Assembly (NCBI RefSeq): GCF_000019965.1
Contig: NC_010571.1
Coordinates: 3,667,001 to 3,731,000, forward strand
DNA length: 64,000 bases
Source: Opitutus terrae PB90-1
GTDB lineage: Bacteria; Verrucomicrobiota; Verrucomicrobiia; Opitutales; Opitutaceae
Reading direction: 5' to 3'
Part shown: positions 24,590 to 32,407 of the stretch, piece by piece
How positions within the stretch are numbered: the stretch's first letter is position 1
How the letters are laid out: each line of letters opens with the position of its first letter
Made by a program: the position numbers and the translations under genes
Notes under the pieces: generated by a model
Databases searched by the model: none
What the model was told of the DNA's origin: nothing
The model's input: the letters and a program-made list of their open reading frames with translations, nothing else

Positions 24590-25389
24590 GGGAAGCGGAC
24601 GGGAAGCGCCCGCAGAAAGGATTCGAGCCGAAAGACGAAACCGAACTCCACCGCCACCCGCCACAGGGCCTGTTGTTTCTCACGCTCATCCCGGGCGGTC
24701 TCCCGATTCTCGACGGCGGTGACGGCTTCGCGGATGGTCGAACACAGGCAGCCGTGCCGGGCCATGTCGACCATGCCGCCGGGCGACATGAGCAGGCACC
24801 AGTTGACGGCGAATCCGACGTAGATGAGGTGATTGATCCCGTGGATCCGACAGAGGGTGGCGAGCTGGTCGCCATCCTCGGCGAGGCCTTCGCGGCCGAC
24901 GGGGCGCGCCGCCGGAGCGAAATCCAGTCGCGCGAATGCTTGTTCGATGTCAGCGCGATTGTGTTCGCCTGGAAACACGCAGGCCGCACGGATCCGCTGC
25001 AACTCCAGATATGCGGGGTCTCGCGTGACCAACAGCCGGCTCCTCGGCTTGGCGGCGATGGCGGTGGAAGCGCTGCTGAGCCGGGGCGCGCAGCGGCCGC
25101 GGCCGCTGATGACGTGGAACACGGGCATGGGCGAAGCCCGCACGGCGCCGAGCAGGCGCGGAAAGACCGTCCGGAGAATGGCGTCCGCGCGTGGCATGTA
25201 TTCGACGGCGCGCCACCAGCCGGGAAACGCAGCCGGTGAACCATGATCCCAGGCGTGCATCACCACGAGCGCGGTGTGAGCCGGGGCGAGTTCGATCTCG
25301 CGCTCGTGCCAGCCACCGTAACCCTCACCGGGCACGGGGCGCAACGGATCGGCATCGAATTGTTGGTAGAGTTCGGCGAGCACGCGCAT
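24586..25389 (-). CDS. isochorismatase-fold (cysteine hydrolase-like) protein with altered catalytic triad
   Basis: 267 residues. The block INHLIYVGFAVNWCLL with Cys198 and the following MVDMARHGCLCSTIREAVTAVENRE match the cysteine-hydrolase nucleophile region. The usual catalytic Asp after beta-1 is replaced by His45 (ALVVMHAWDHG), and the usual Lys is not obvious. Family members hydrolyse isochorismate, nicotinamide, carbamoyl compounds or other amides. It starts 2 bp after the SSS symporter stop and overlaps the DegT gene by ATGA, so it may act on the imported compound. Activity may differ from the family or be lost. Confidence 0.75.
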   Translation of the reverse strand: MRVLAELYQQFDADPLRPVPGEGYGGWHEREIELAPAHTALVVMHAWDHGSPAAFPGWWRAVEYMPRADAILRTVFPRLLGAVRASPMPVFHVISGRGRCAPRLSSASTAIAAKPRSRLLVTRDPAYLELQRIRAACVFPGEHNRADIEQAFARLDFAPAARPVGREGLAEDGDQLATLCRIHGINHLIYVGFAVNWCLLMSPGGMVDMARHGCLCSTIREAVTAVENRETARDEREKQQALWRVAVEFGFVFRLESFLRALPVRFP

Positions 25390-25391
25390 GA

Positions 25392-27206
25392 CTAGCGGGG
25401 AGTGGGCGGGCGGCCGGAGCGGGCGAGTTGGCGCAGCCCGAAGCCGATGCCGATGAGCAAGAGGCCGGCGATCGAATTGATCCGGCCCGGTGCCTGGGCG
25501 GTGGAAGGCAGGAAGGTGCAGGCCAGCAACACGACGCCCAGCACGAGGCTGAGGTTGCCGATGACGCCATAGACCGCGAGGGCATTGCCGACTGGCGCCG
25601 CGGCCTCCCCGGCCACCGGGGTGCGCAGATCACGGTCGAGCTGGCGTGCTTCGGCACTGGCGGGATCGTCATACCGATAAAACCACGCCGAAACCACAAA
25701 CACGACGGTCGACGCGATCACCGCGCTGAAGATGTTGCGTTCGTAGACGTGCGCCGGCCAGAGATCGAAAGCGAGCAGCGTGAAGGTCGTGCTGAACGAA
25801 GCGATGCACGAGGCCATGCCGGACCACCACGGCGTGCGACGATAGACCATGCCCAGCAGCACCGGCATCATGAAGCCCGGGCCGACGATCGAGTAGTATT
25901 TGAGGCCGAAGTCGAAGGCGCCGCCGCTCTTTGCGATGGCGAAGCTCGTCGCCACGCCACCAACACCGACGGCCAGCATCGTCGCGCGCGCCATCCAGAG
26001 CTCGTGCCGGTCGGAGGTTGGTCCGAACCCGAGCGCCCGGCGCACCGGGACGTAAACATCACGCGTGACAGCCGCGGCCAGCCAGTTGAAGGCGTCGTTG
26101 GCCTGGCCGAGCGTGGCGGAGAGAATGGCGGCGACGACGAAGCCCACCATGCCGTGCGGCAGCAGGAACATCGCGAGGCTGACGAACGACGCCTCCTCGG
26201 GCGCCTTGAGATTTGGCCAGAGCGCGGCGATGTCGGGGAAGATGAGCCGCGACCCCATCACGGGCAGCAGCCAGAGCAACGGTCCGAACAGCGAGAGCAC
26301 CGCGCCGAGCAGGGCCATCTTCTTCGCGTCGCGTTCACTGGGCACGCTATTGTAGCGCTGGGCGAAATGCCACGCGACGTTGTAGCCGAGGAAAGCGCTA
26401 ATGGAATACGCCAATAGGAAAAGCGGCTGCGCCGGCTGGCCGCTGGGCACCAGATACTCACGCGGCAGTTCGTGAATCAGTCGGTTGAAGCCCGCCCCGA
26501 TCCCGGAACCTTCGCCGAGATAGGCGAACGTCACGGGGAAAACGATGACGGACATCACCAGGATGATGAGTCCCTGCACGGCATCCGAAATCACCGCCGC
26601 CCACAGCCCGCCGGCGACGCTGTAGACGATCATGACCAGGCCGACGACGAGCATCGAGGCCTGCAGGCCGGACAGTTCCCAACCCAAGAGATGGAACACC
26701 TCGTGTTCGAACCCGAGCGCCGAGGACACAAAGATGCACAGGATGTAGAGCCCCTGGCCGATGCCGATAACCTGGGGCAGAATGGCGGTGACGGTATAAA
26801 AATACGTCGTCGAGGACGAATAGCGGCGGGTGAGAAATTGCAGCGGCGCATTGATGCGGGCGCGCCGCCACATCGGGGCGAAGTAGAAGTAGCCGCCGAG
26901 ATAAGCCCACGCAGCGCTGGTGAAAATCAGCGCTGTGCCGAGCCCGTTCTTGTAGGTATACCCGGCAGCGGCGACGAACATGAACGCGGAGAAGCCGGAC
27001 ACCCAGCTGGACACGCCCGCGACGAACCAAGGCACTTGGCCGCTGGCCTTGAAGAAATCGTCGGCGCCCCGGTTTTTCCGCGCGGCGTAGAAACCAATCC
27101 AGACGACAATCGCGAAATACAGCGCGATCAGCACATAGTCGGAGACGTTGACCGTGTTGAAATCGCGCGGGTTCATCGCGCCAAGAGGCTGGAGCACGAG
27201 GGACAT
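25392..27206 (-). CDS. SSS family sodium:solute symporter
   Basis: 604 residues with about 14 predicted membrane helices. Family features: DDFFKASGQVPWFVAGVSSWVSGFSAFMFVAAAGYTYKNG (sodium-site helix), AAILSATLGQANDAFNW (about 357-373) and an elongated C-terminus. Start ATG 27206 is used; the Met 10 codons later (MNPRDFNTVN) is also plausible. It imports a sugar, organic acid or similar solute with sodium across the inner membrane. It lies 6 bp after the heparinase-like gene, so it likely carries the products of that lyase or of the wider system. Confidence 0.9.
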   Translation of the reverse strand: MSLVLQPLGAMNPRDFNTVNVSDYVLIALYFAIVVWIGFYAARKNRGADDFFKASGQVPWFVAGVSSWVSGFSAFMFVAAAGYTYKNGLGTALIFTSAAWAYLGGYFYFAPMWRRARINAPLQFLTRRYSSSTTYFYTVTAILPQVIGIGQGLYILCIFVSSALGFEHEVFHLLGWELSGLQASMLVVGLVMIVYSVAGGLWAAVISDAVQGLIILVMSVIVFPVTFAYLGEGSGIGAGFNRLIHELPREYLVPSGQPAQPLFLLAYSISAFLGYNVAWHFAQRYNSVPSERDAKKMALLGAVLSLFGPLLWLLPVMGSRLIFPDIAALWPNLKAPEEASFVSLAMFLLPHGMVGFVVAAILSATLGQANDAFNWLAAAVTRDVYVPVRRALGFGPTSDRHELWMARATMLAVGVGGVATSFAIAKSGGAFDFGLKYYSIVGPGFMMPVLLGMVYRRTPWWSGMASCIASFSTTFTLLAFDLWPAHVYERNIFSAVIASTVVFVVSAWFYRYDDPASAEARQLDRDLRTPVAGEAAAPVGNALAVYGVIGNLSLVLGVVLLACTFLPSTAQAPGRINSIAGLLLIGIGFGLRQLARSGRPPTPR

Positions 27207-27212
27207 CGCGGA

Positions 27213-29297
27213 CTACACGATCACGCGCGGGATTCCCTGCGGTGGGATCTCGAACGCGACGTTGACCTGCTGTTTCCCCTGTTGGCCGGTCACCCGCCAC
27301 GCGTCCGCCGCGCGTTCGATTTTCAAGACGGGGTGCACCCCGCCGGTGGGCGCGGCGGTGGCCGCCGTAAGGATCAGGTGGTCCGTGGCGGCCGGGGAGG
27401 AGGCTTCGACGAACGGTTGAGGCGTCTCTTCGGGTGGCAGCGCGAGCCGATCGGTTCGCAACGCGAGCGGCTGCAGCCCGGTCAGCTGCGCTTCGAGTTG
27501 TGCGAGCGGACGCCGGATCTGGAAGCTGTCGTCGGACGTGACGGCGCTGCCGTGGCCGTCGTCGTTGAACACCTGATAGCGGAGCTGCACCGGCCGGGCG
27601 CGCCGCAGCGAGACGCGATCGAGCAGCAGCAGGATGTCGGGTTTGAGGAAGACCAGCGTGCGCGTGACGAGGACGACCTCGGGCAGCACGAGCGCATAGG
27701 CTTCGGTCGCATCGCTCGTGGCGGTCATCCAGTCTGGGCCCGTGCGGTAGTCCACGACCGAAGCGGTGGCCCAGGAGGAGTTGGTGCCCTCGTGGCCGTC
27801 GTGATACTGGTGTCCGTGCCCATCGATCAGGAGCGCGGTATGCGCTTCGGTCTGCCGGAGCAACCAGCGCGGGACCTTGGGCGAATAGCCGGCCTTGAAC
27901 GGATCGCTGAACAACCGCTCGCCGTGTGCCTTGAAGATGACGCTGTTGCGATCGGCGTGCTCGTGATTGGCGGGCCCGCCGCTACGGAGCGCCACGACCG
28001 AGTCGGCGGGCGCCCAACCGGTGCGCGAAACGATCCAATCGTTGCTGAGCCGTACGTCGAGCAACTCGGCGCCGGGGGGCTGTGTGGGGGCCTCGGGCCG
28101 ATACCAGACGGCCGCTTGGAACTGCTTGAGCGCGCCGACCTGTTGGGCGACGTAGTTGCTCAGCGGATCTTTCGCGACCTCTCCGACCCAAGGGGCGACG
28201 GATACGTCCATGCCGACGCCGGCGTCGGAGAAGTTTACCACGTCGAGGGCAGGATCGTAGTTGCCCTTGGGCGTGGCGTTGTAGCCGGTCTTGAGTTTCG
28301 GATCCGCGACGGTGCTCCCGCCGCATGGCATCGCAAGCGAAAGTGCGTAGCGGATCGTGCCGGGGTAGTTGATGAGCCGGCGCTCGTCGACACCAAGCCT
28401 TCGATACAGCGCTTCGGCGAGCATCGCGAGGTGCGTGGTGGTGTAGCCCCAGTAACCGACGCCCTCGTCGTAGGCGCCGTCGAGGCCGTACATGGTGGCG
28501 AAAGCCTGCGCACTCTGGCGGGAGAGCTGCAGCCACTTCTTCGCGTCGGGATGCCGGCCATAGAACCAGAGCGCGGCGATCCCGAGGCCGCAGGTGGGGA
28601 TGACCTTCAGGTTGGTCGGATTGAGAATCAGCGGCCAGCGGCTGAGATCGAAACGGAACTGGAAGTCATCCTCGGGATCGAAGCCCCAGCCGCGCACGCG
28701 GTCGGGATATTTCAGTCCGTACAACGTGCGATAGCATGCGGGCGCGCCCTCGGTGAGGATCTTGTCCTCGACGCGGCGGCGCAGTTCGGCGGGCACGGCG
28801 CTGCCCAACCAGTCGAGCGCGTAGCACGTGGCGATGGTGGCTTCGGGTGCGCGCTGGAGGCCGATCGTGTCCCGGCCCGCTTCGAGGAAGTAGTCCCAGC
28901 GCTTGTAGTCGCACAGGCGCGTGAGACCGAGGAGGGCCAGCTCGAGGTGTTGGGCGTCGCCCCAGACGACGTGGGCGAACGAGGAATTCTGCACGATCTT
29001 CCAGGCGCGGATAAAATCGACGACATGGTTGTTGAGCCGGAGCTCCTCGCGGAGAAAGCGGGTCTCCGTGGCGATGTCGACGTTGAGCAGTGTGGCGCGT
29101 ATCTCCGCCAGCCGCGGCAGCTCGAGGTTCGCCCGGATCCGCGGCAATTCGCTTTGGTCAAAAAGCAGTCCGCGACGCGGATCGGCGATGGCGGTGGACG
29201 GAACAGGTGAAGTCGCGGCGGGAGCGAGCCGCGCGAATGGGAGGGTGGCGGCGAGGGTGGCGGAGGTCTTGAGGAAGGTGCGTCGACTGGTGTTCAT
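27213..29297 (-). CDS. heparinase II/III-like polysaccharide lyase with Tat signal
   Basis: 694 residues from ATG 29297, which overlaps the ROK gene stop by ATGA; the frame is open far upstream but only inside the ROK gene. A twin-arginine signal (NTSRRTFLKTSATLAATLPFARLAPAA) directs export. An (alpha/alpha)-barrel domain (about 60-400; GLDGAYDEGVGYWGYTTTHL) precedes a beta-sandwich with the heparinase II/III core GGPANHEHADRNSVIFKAHGERLFSDP (His, Asp, Asn ligands). It probably cleaves a uronate-containing polysaccharide by beta-elimination in the periplasm, giving unsaturated products suited to the GH88-like enzyme. Which polysaccharide is unknown. Confidence 0.88.
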   Translation of the reverse strand: MNTSRRTFLKTSATLAATLPFARLAPAATSPVPSTAIADPRRGLLFDQSELPRIRANLELPRLAEIRATLLNVDIATETRFLREELRLNNHVVDFIRAWKIVQNSSFAHVVWGDAQHLELALLGLTRLCDYKRWDYFLEAGRDTIGLQRAPEATIATCYALDWLGSAVPAELRRRVEDKILTEGAPACYRTLYGLKYPDRVRGWGFDPEDDFQFRFDLSRWPLILNPTNLKVIPTCGLGIAALWFYGRHPDAKKWLQLSRQSAQAFATMYGLDGAYDEGVGYWGYTTTHLAMLAEALYRRLGVDERRLINYPGTIRYALSLAMPCGGSTVADPKLKTGYNATPKGNYDPALDVVNFSDAGVGMDVSVAPWVGEVAKDPLSNYVAQQVGALKQFQAAVWYRPEAPTQPPGAELLDVRLSNDWIVSRTGWAPADSVVALRSGGPANHEHADRNSVIFKAHGERLFSDPFKAGYSPKVPRWLLRQTEAHTALLIDGHGHQYHDGHEGTNSSWATASVVDYRTGPDWMTATSDATEAYALVLPEVVLVTRTLVFLKPDILLLLDRVSLRRARPVQLRYQVFNDDGHGSAVTSDDSFQIRRPLAQLEAQLTGLQPLALRTDRLALPPEETPQPFVEASSPAATDHLILTAATAAPTGGVHPVLKIERAADAWRVTGQQGKQQVNVAFEIPPQGIPRVIV

Positions 29298-30211
29298 GGG
29301 GTGGAAACGGGGCGGAGGTGACAACGGGCGATGGCGAGGGCGGCGTGGCTGCCGATCTGCTCGCCCAACGCGGCGGGGACGACGGAGCAAACGGCGAGGC
29401 TCGGGGCGAGGGCTTCGCGACGGAGGGATTCCTGCATGCCGCCTGCGATGAACTGTTCGCAGCGCGCGAAAATACTGCCGATGACGATGCGCTCGGGATT
29501 GAGTACATCGACGAGGATCGCGAGCGCTTCGCCGAGTCGGATGCCGACTTCGTGCCACAGCCGGAGTGCCACGGGATCGCCGAGCGTCGCGGCCGTCGCG
29601 GCCTCGCGGGCGGTGAGTTGATCCGGCAGGGCCTCGGGCCAGAAGCGGTGCGCGAGTTGCGCGATGCCGCCGCCGGAGCAGAAGCCCTCGAATGAGCCGG
29701 GCTTGCCGTAGCCGACCGGCCCGGTCGGGACGAGGCGCACGTGGCCCACTTCGCCGGCGTTGCCGTTCGTGCCTTCGTAGAGCCGTCCGTCGAGGATGAG
29801 GCCCGCGCCCATGCCGGTGCCCATCGTGAGGAAGATCATGTTGCGCGTACCGCGGCCGGCGCCGAACTGCCACTCGGCGAGCGCGCAGGCATTGGCGTCG
29901 TTCATGAGGCGGGCATCGCCGCCGTAGCGGCGGGTGAGTTGGTCGCAGATTGCGATGCGATCCCATCCGGGGAGATTCGGCGGGGACAGGATCAGACCGC
30001 GCTCGGCGTCCAGCGGACCACCGCAGGAAATGCCGAACACGACGTCGTCGCCGGGCTGCAGCCGGTCGATCTCGGCGAAAAGCCGTGCGAGCGTCGGGGC
30101 CGGTTTGTCCGAGGCGAAGCGCGCCACTTCGCGCACGCCGTCGTCGCCATCGGGAATGCTCACGGCACATTTGGTGCCGCCGAGATCGATGCCAATCAGA
30201 GATGAAGTCAT
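29294..30211 (-). CDS. ROK family sugar kinase lacking the zinc cysteines
   Basis: 305 residues from ATG 30211. Family motifs: N-terminal IGIDLGGTKCAV (phosphate-1), DANACALAEWQFG with the catalytic Asp, MGTGMGAGLI (phosphate-2), and GEVGHVRLVPTG. The region that usually reads CxCGxxGCxE is YGKPGSFEGFCSGGG here, so the three zinc cysteines are missing; a similar zinc-less form exists in other ROK subfamilies. It would phosphorylate a hexose or amino sugar after import. It lies 23 bp after the GxGYxYP protein and overlaps the heparinase-like gene by ATGA. Confidence 0.9.
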   Translation of the reverse strand: MTSSLIGIDLGGTKCAVSIPDGDDGVREVARFASDKPAPTLARLFAEIDRLQPGDDVVFGISCGGPLDAERGLILSPPNLPGWDRIAICDQLTRRYGGDARLMNDANACALAEWQFGAGRGTRNMIFLTMGTGMGAGLILDGRLYEGTNGNAGEVGHVRLVPTGPVGYGKPGSFEGFCSGGGIAQLAHRFWPEALPDQLTAREAATAATLGDPVALRLWHEVGIRLGEALAILVDVLNPERIVIGSIFARCEQFIAGGMQESLRREALAPSLAVCSVVPAALGEQIGSHAALAIARCHLRPVSTP

Positions 30212-30234
30212 GACGCGAACGCCGTGGACGCGGC

Positions 30235-31863
30235 TCACCGGTAGCCGGAAAAATGCTTAGGCTCGGCCGGATCCTGGTAGCGCGTGGTGTAGGTCTTCCT
30301 GCTCGCGGCGAGCTTCAGGAAGACATCGAGCGGGACGATCTCCACCGGACCGTCGAGCTGTTGGGTGATCTCGACGAGACTGTTCACGTCGTTGGACTCG
30401 CGGACGTGGACGAGGAGGAAGTAGGGGCGGACGCGGTTGAGCGCGATGAGCTCGTTGAGATCGGCGGCTACCTCCTCGCGCGGCCGGCGCGGATTGATGT
30501 AGTAGTCGTATGAAATCAGCGGGCGCGAATCGCGCAGGTCGCGGGTGCGCGCCGGACCATAGCCGTTGATGAAGCCGATCACGTTCGGAAACGCCGCGTA
30601 GTATCGGTCGACGGTTTCCTTGGTGAGATCGGCATTGCCAACATTTCCGTCGGCGGCGGAGTTGTCCATGATCTCCATCACGCGCTCGTCGAGGACCTCC
30701 ATCATCTCGTTGGCCTCGCGCATCAGAAGCGGGAACTTATCGGCCGGAATGTGATTTGGGTACATGTAGCCCGGGCCGGAGAGTCCGCCGATGAAGTAGT
30801 CGTTGGGCGTGGCGCTCTCGTGGAAATACTCGAGTGCGGCCGGCGTGAATTTCGTCCAGTTCATCGTGACCTGCCACGAGAACGGCAGCTTGCCGCGGCC
30901 GGGCTTGGTCCAGACGCCGATGCCGATGCTGTCGGACTGGACGAACGCGAGATAGACCTTGGGCCCGGCGGTGAGCTGGGCGTCGCGCGCGACGTGATGG
31001 TTATTGGTGAACTTGAAGCCCGGCGTGAAGCTGAAGTGGCAGTTGAAACTGAGATTGGGCAGATTGTGCAGGCCCTCCATCTTCAGGCCGTAGGTGGAGA
31101 GCAAGGTCGTGTGCTGCTCCTCGGTGTCCTTGCCATAGGCGTGCCAGCCGAAGACGATCGAAAGCGGCGTGAGCTCGGAGTAGAGCCGCTGCGCCAGGGC
31201 CAGTTCCTCCGCGTGAATCGGGTTGGCGGAGAGATCGTGGAAAAACATTTTGCGGCGAATGCCCCAATCCGCCATCGCCGGCATGCGGACCGCGCCGCGG
31301 TGGCCGCCCATCAGCATGATCGCATCGTGCGTGCAGCGCGACCAGTAGCGGTTGACGGCATCGGTGTAGATCTGGGCGTCGGTCTGTCCGGCGTAGCGGC
31401 CGCGGAGATCGTCGATCTGCGACAGACGATACGGCGCGAGCAGCGGCAACTGATCAGCCGTGACCACCAGCGCATCCTCGAGCCCGGCGATGGTGAAGGC
31501 GACATTCAGCGAGGCGCCGACAGCGGGATCCCAGATCACATAGCCTTTCGCGTGCCGCGCGAAGCGCGCGAGCGCGTCGGCGGCGGTTTTGATCTCGGTG
31601 AACGCGACGCCGTGCTTGCGCTGATAGAACTGGAACAGCGGCTCGGTGATTTCCCACTGGAAATCGGCGGGGTGCACGATGTAGAGCTGCGGCTCGTCGC
31701 GATTCGCCAGGCCCTGCAACGAGACGAGCAGCGCCTTTTCCGGCAGTCCGCCGGCGACGCGCCAGTCTTGATCCCAGCGCATGAAGAAAGCCGCGCGGCC
31801 GGATGCGGCGCCAGCGGTGACGGTGCCGAGCATCAACGAGAGAAACAGAAGAATTGGGCGCAT
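30235..31863 (-). CDS. GxGYxYP domain protein, copy A (putative glycoside hydrolase)
   Basis: 542 residues from ATG 31863 with a signal peptide (MRPILLFLSLMLGTVTAGAA). The name motif occurs as GLSGPGYMYP in the middle, with long conserved stretches around DLRDSRPLISYDYYINP and EIVPLDVFLKL. The protein is a clear paralog of the gene at 35509-37161: shared phrases include SLQGLANR, FTIAGLED, TPGFKFTNNHH and the TKPGRG block. It is likely periplasmic or surface-exposed. The family is thought to be a glycoside hydrolase from its genomic contexts, but no activity is known to me. It starts 4 bp after the stop of a small secreted protein. Confidence 0.88.
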   Translation of the reverse strand: MRPILLFLSLMLGTVTAGAASGRAAFFMRWDQDWRVAGGLPEKALLVSLQGLANRDEPQLYIVHPADFQWEITEPLFQFYQRKHGVAFTEIKTAADALARFARHAKGYVIWDPAVGASLNVAFTIAGLEDALVVTADQLPLLAPYRLSQIDDLRGRYAGQTDAQIYTDAVNRYWSRCTHDAIMLMGGHRGAVRMPAMADWGIRRKMFFHDLSANPIHAEELALAQRLYSELTPLSIVFGWHAYGKDTEEQHTTLLSTYGLKMEGLHNLPNLSFNCHFSFTPGFKFTNNHHVARDAQLTAGPKVYLAFVQSDSIGIGVWTKPGRGKLPFSWQVTMNWTKFTPAALEYFHESATPNDYFIGGLSGPGYMYPNHIPADKFPLLMREANEMMEVLDERVMEIMDNSAADGNVGNADLTKETVDRYYAAFPNVIGFINGYGPARTRDLRDSRPLISYDYYINPRRPREEVAADLNELIALNRVRPYFLLVHVRESNDVNSLVEITQQLDGPVEIVPLDVFLKLAASRKTYTTRYQDPAEPKHFSGYR

Positions 31864-31867
31864 GGTG

Positions 31868-32392
31868 TTATTTCTCGGCGGGGACTTTTGTGAAGCGGTA
31901 GACCAGCGGCCGCGACCGCGTGCTATGGAGCTCAATCAGCAGCAGGGCATTGTCGCCTTCGACGAGCCGGTATTCGGAGTAGATCCGCATGACGAAGTTG
32001 CCCTGCGAGCCCTCGATCAGTGGCTGCGCCTCGACGCGCAACGTCCGGTGATCGTCGAGCCAGGCGGCGGAGACTGGTGTGGGATGATCCTTTACCGGAT
32101 AGAGCGCCATGTGGCGCTGCTCGACGCGGAAGAAGTCGGCGATCGAGGTAGGCCTGGCGGTGTCGACGACGTTGATCGCAGAGACTTTCGTCGCGATCCA
32201 CTGCATGTCGTGGCGCAGGCTGACCTGCGTACCGGTGACAGAGATCACGAGATCCCACTGCTGCCAGCCATCGAGCGCGGAGCTGCGGGCGGGATCGAGT
32301 CGCCAGCGACCCTCGAACGGCGAGCTGGCATTCGCGGCAGTGGCGGCGCCGAGCAGCAGCGCCGCAAAAAGAAGAGGTCGGAGAAAACGCAT
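31868..32392 (-). CDS. small secreted protein paired with GxGYxYP, copy A
   Basis: 174 residues with a signal peptide (MRFLRPLLFAALLLGAATAANA). The body, FEGRWRLDPARSSALDGWQQWDLVISVTGTQVSLRHD, predicts an eight-to-ten-strand beta-barrel similar to lipocalin-like or META-type folds. It is a paralog of the small gene at 37158-37709: W-R(Y)-DxARS, ISVTG, and the ends RSRPLVY versus RNRPIVY match. In both cases the small gene directly precedes a GxGYxYP gene, so the pair is likely a functional unit. Function unknown. Confidence 0.8.
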   Translation of the reverse strand: MRFLRPLLFAALLLGAATAANASSPFEGRWRLDPARSSALDGWQQWDLVISVTGTQVSLRHDMQWIATKVSAINVVDTARPTSIADFFRVEQRHMALYPVKDHPTPVSAAWLDDHRTLRVEAQPLIEGSQGNFVMRIYSEYRLVEGDNALLLIELHSTRSRPLVYRFTKVPAEK

Positions 32393-32407
32393 GGGAGGTG
32401 AGGGTGT

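Noticed and set aside
23217-25244. 675-codon minus frame over the DegT and isochorismatase-like genes
   Set aside because: Out-of-frame shadow; the in-frame products at 23351 and 24586 have PLP and cysteine-hydrolase motifs.
26472-29210. Long open frame of 912 codons opposite the symporter and heparinase-like genes
   Set aside because: It lies entirely antisense to two well-supported genes; its composition (Arg, Glu, Asp-rich) is typical of a GC-rich antisense frame, and no motif is recognisable.
27213-30170. 985-codon version of the heparinase-like gene
   Set aside because: The first 291 codons lie inside the ROK kinase in another frame; the Tat signal (RRTFLK) marks the true start at 29297.
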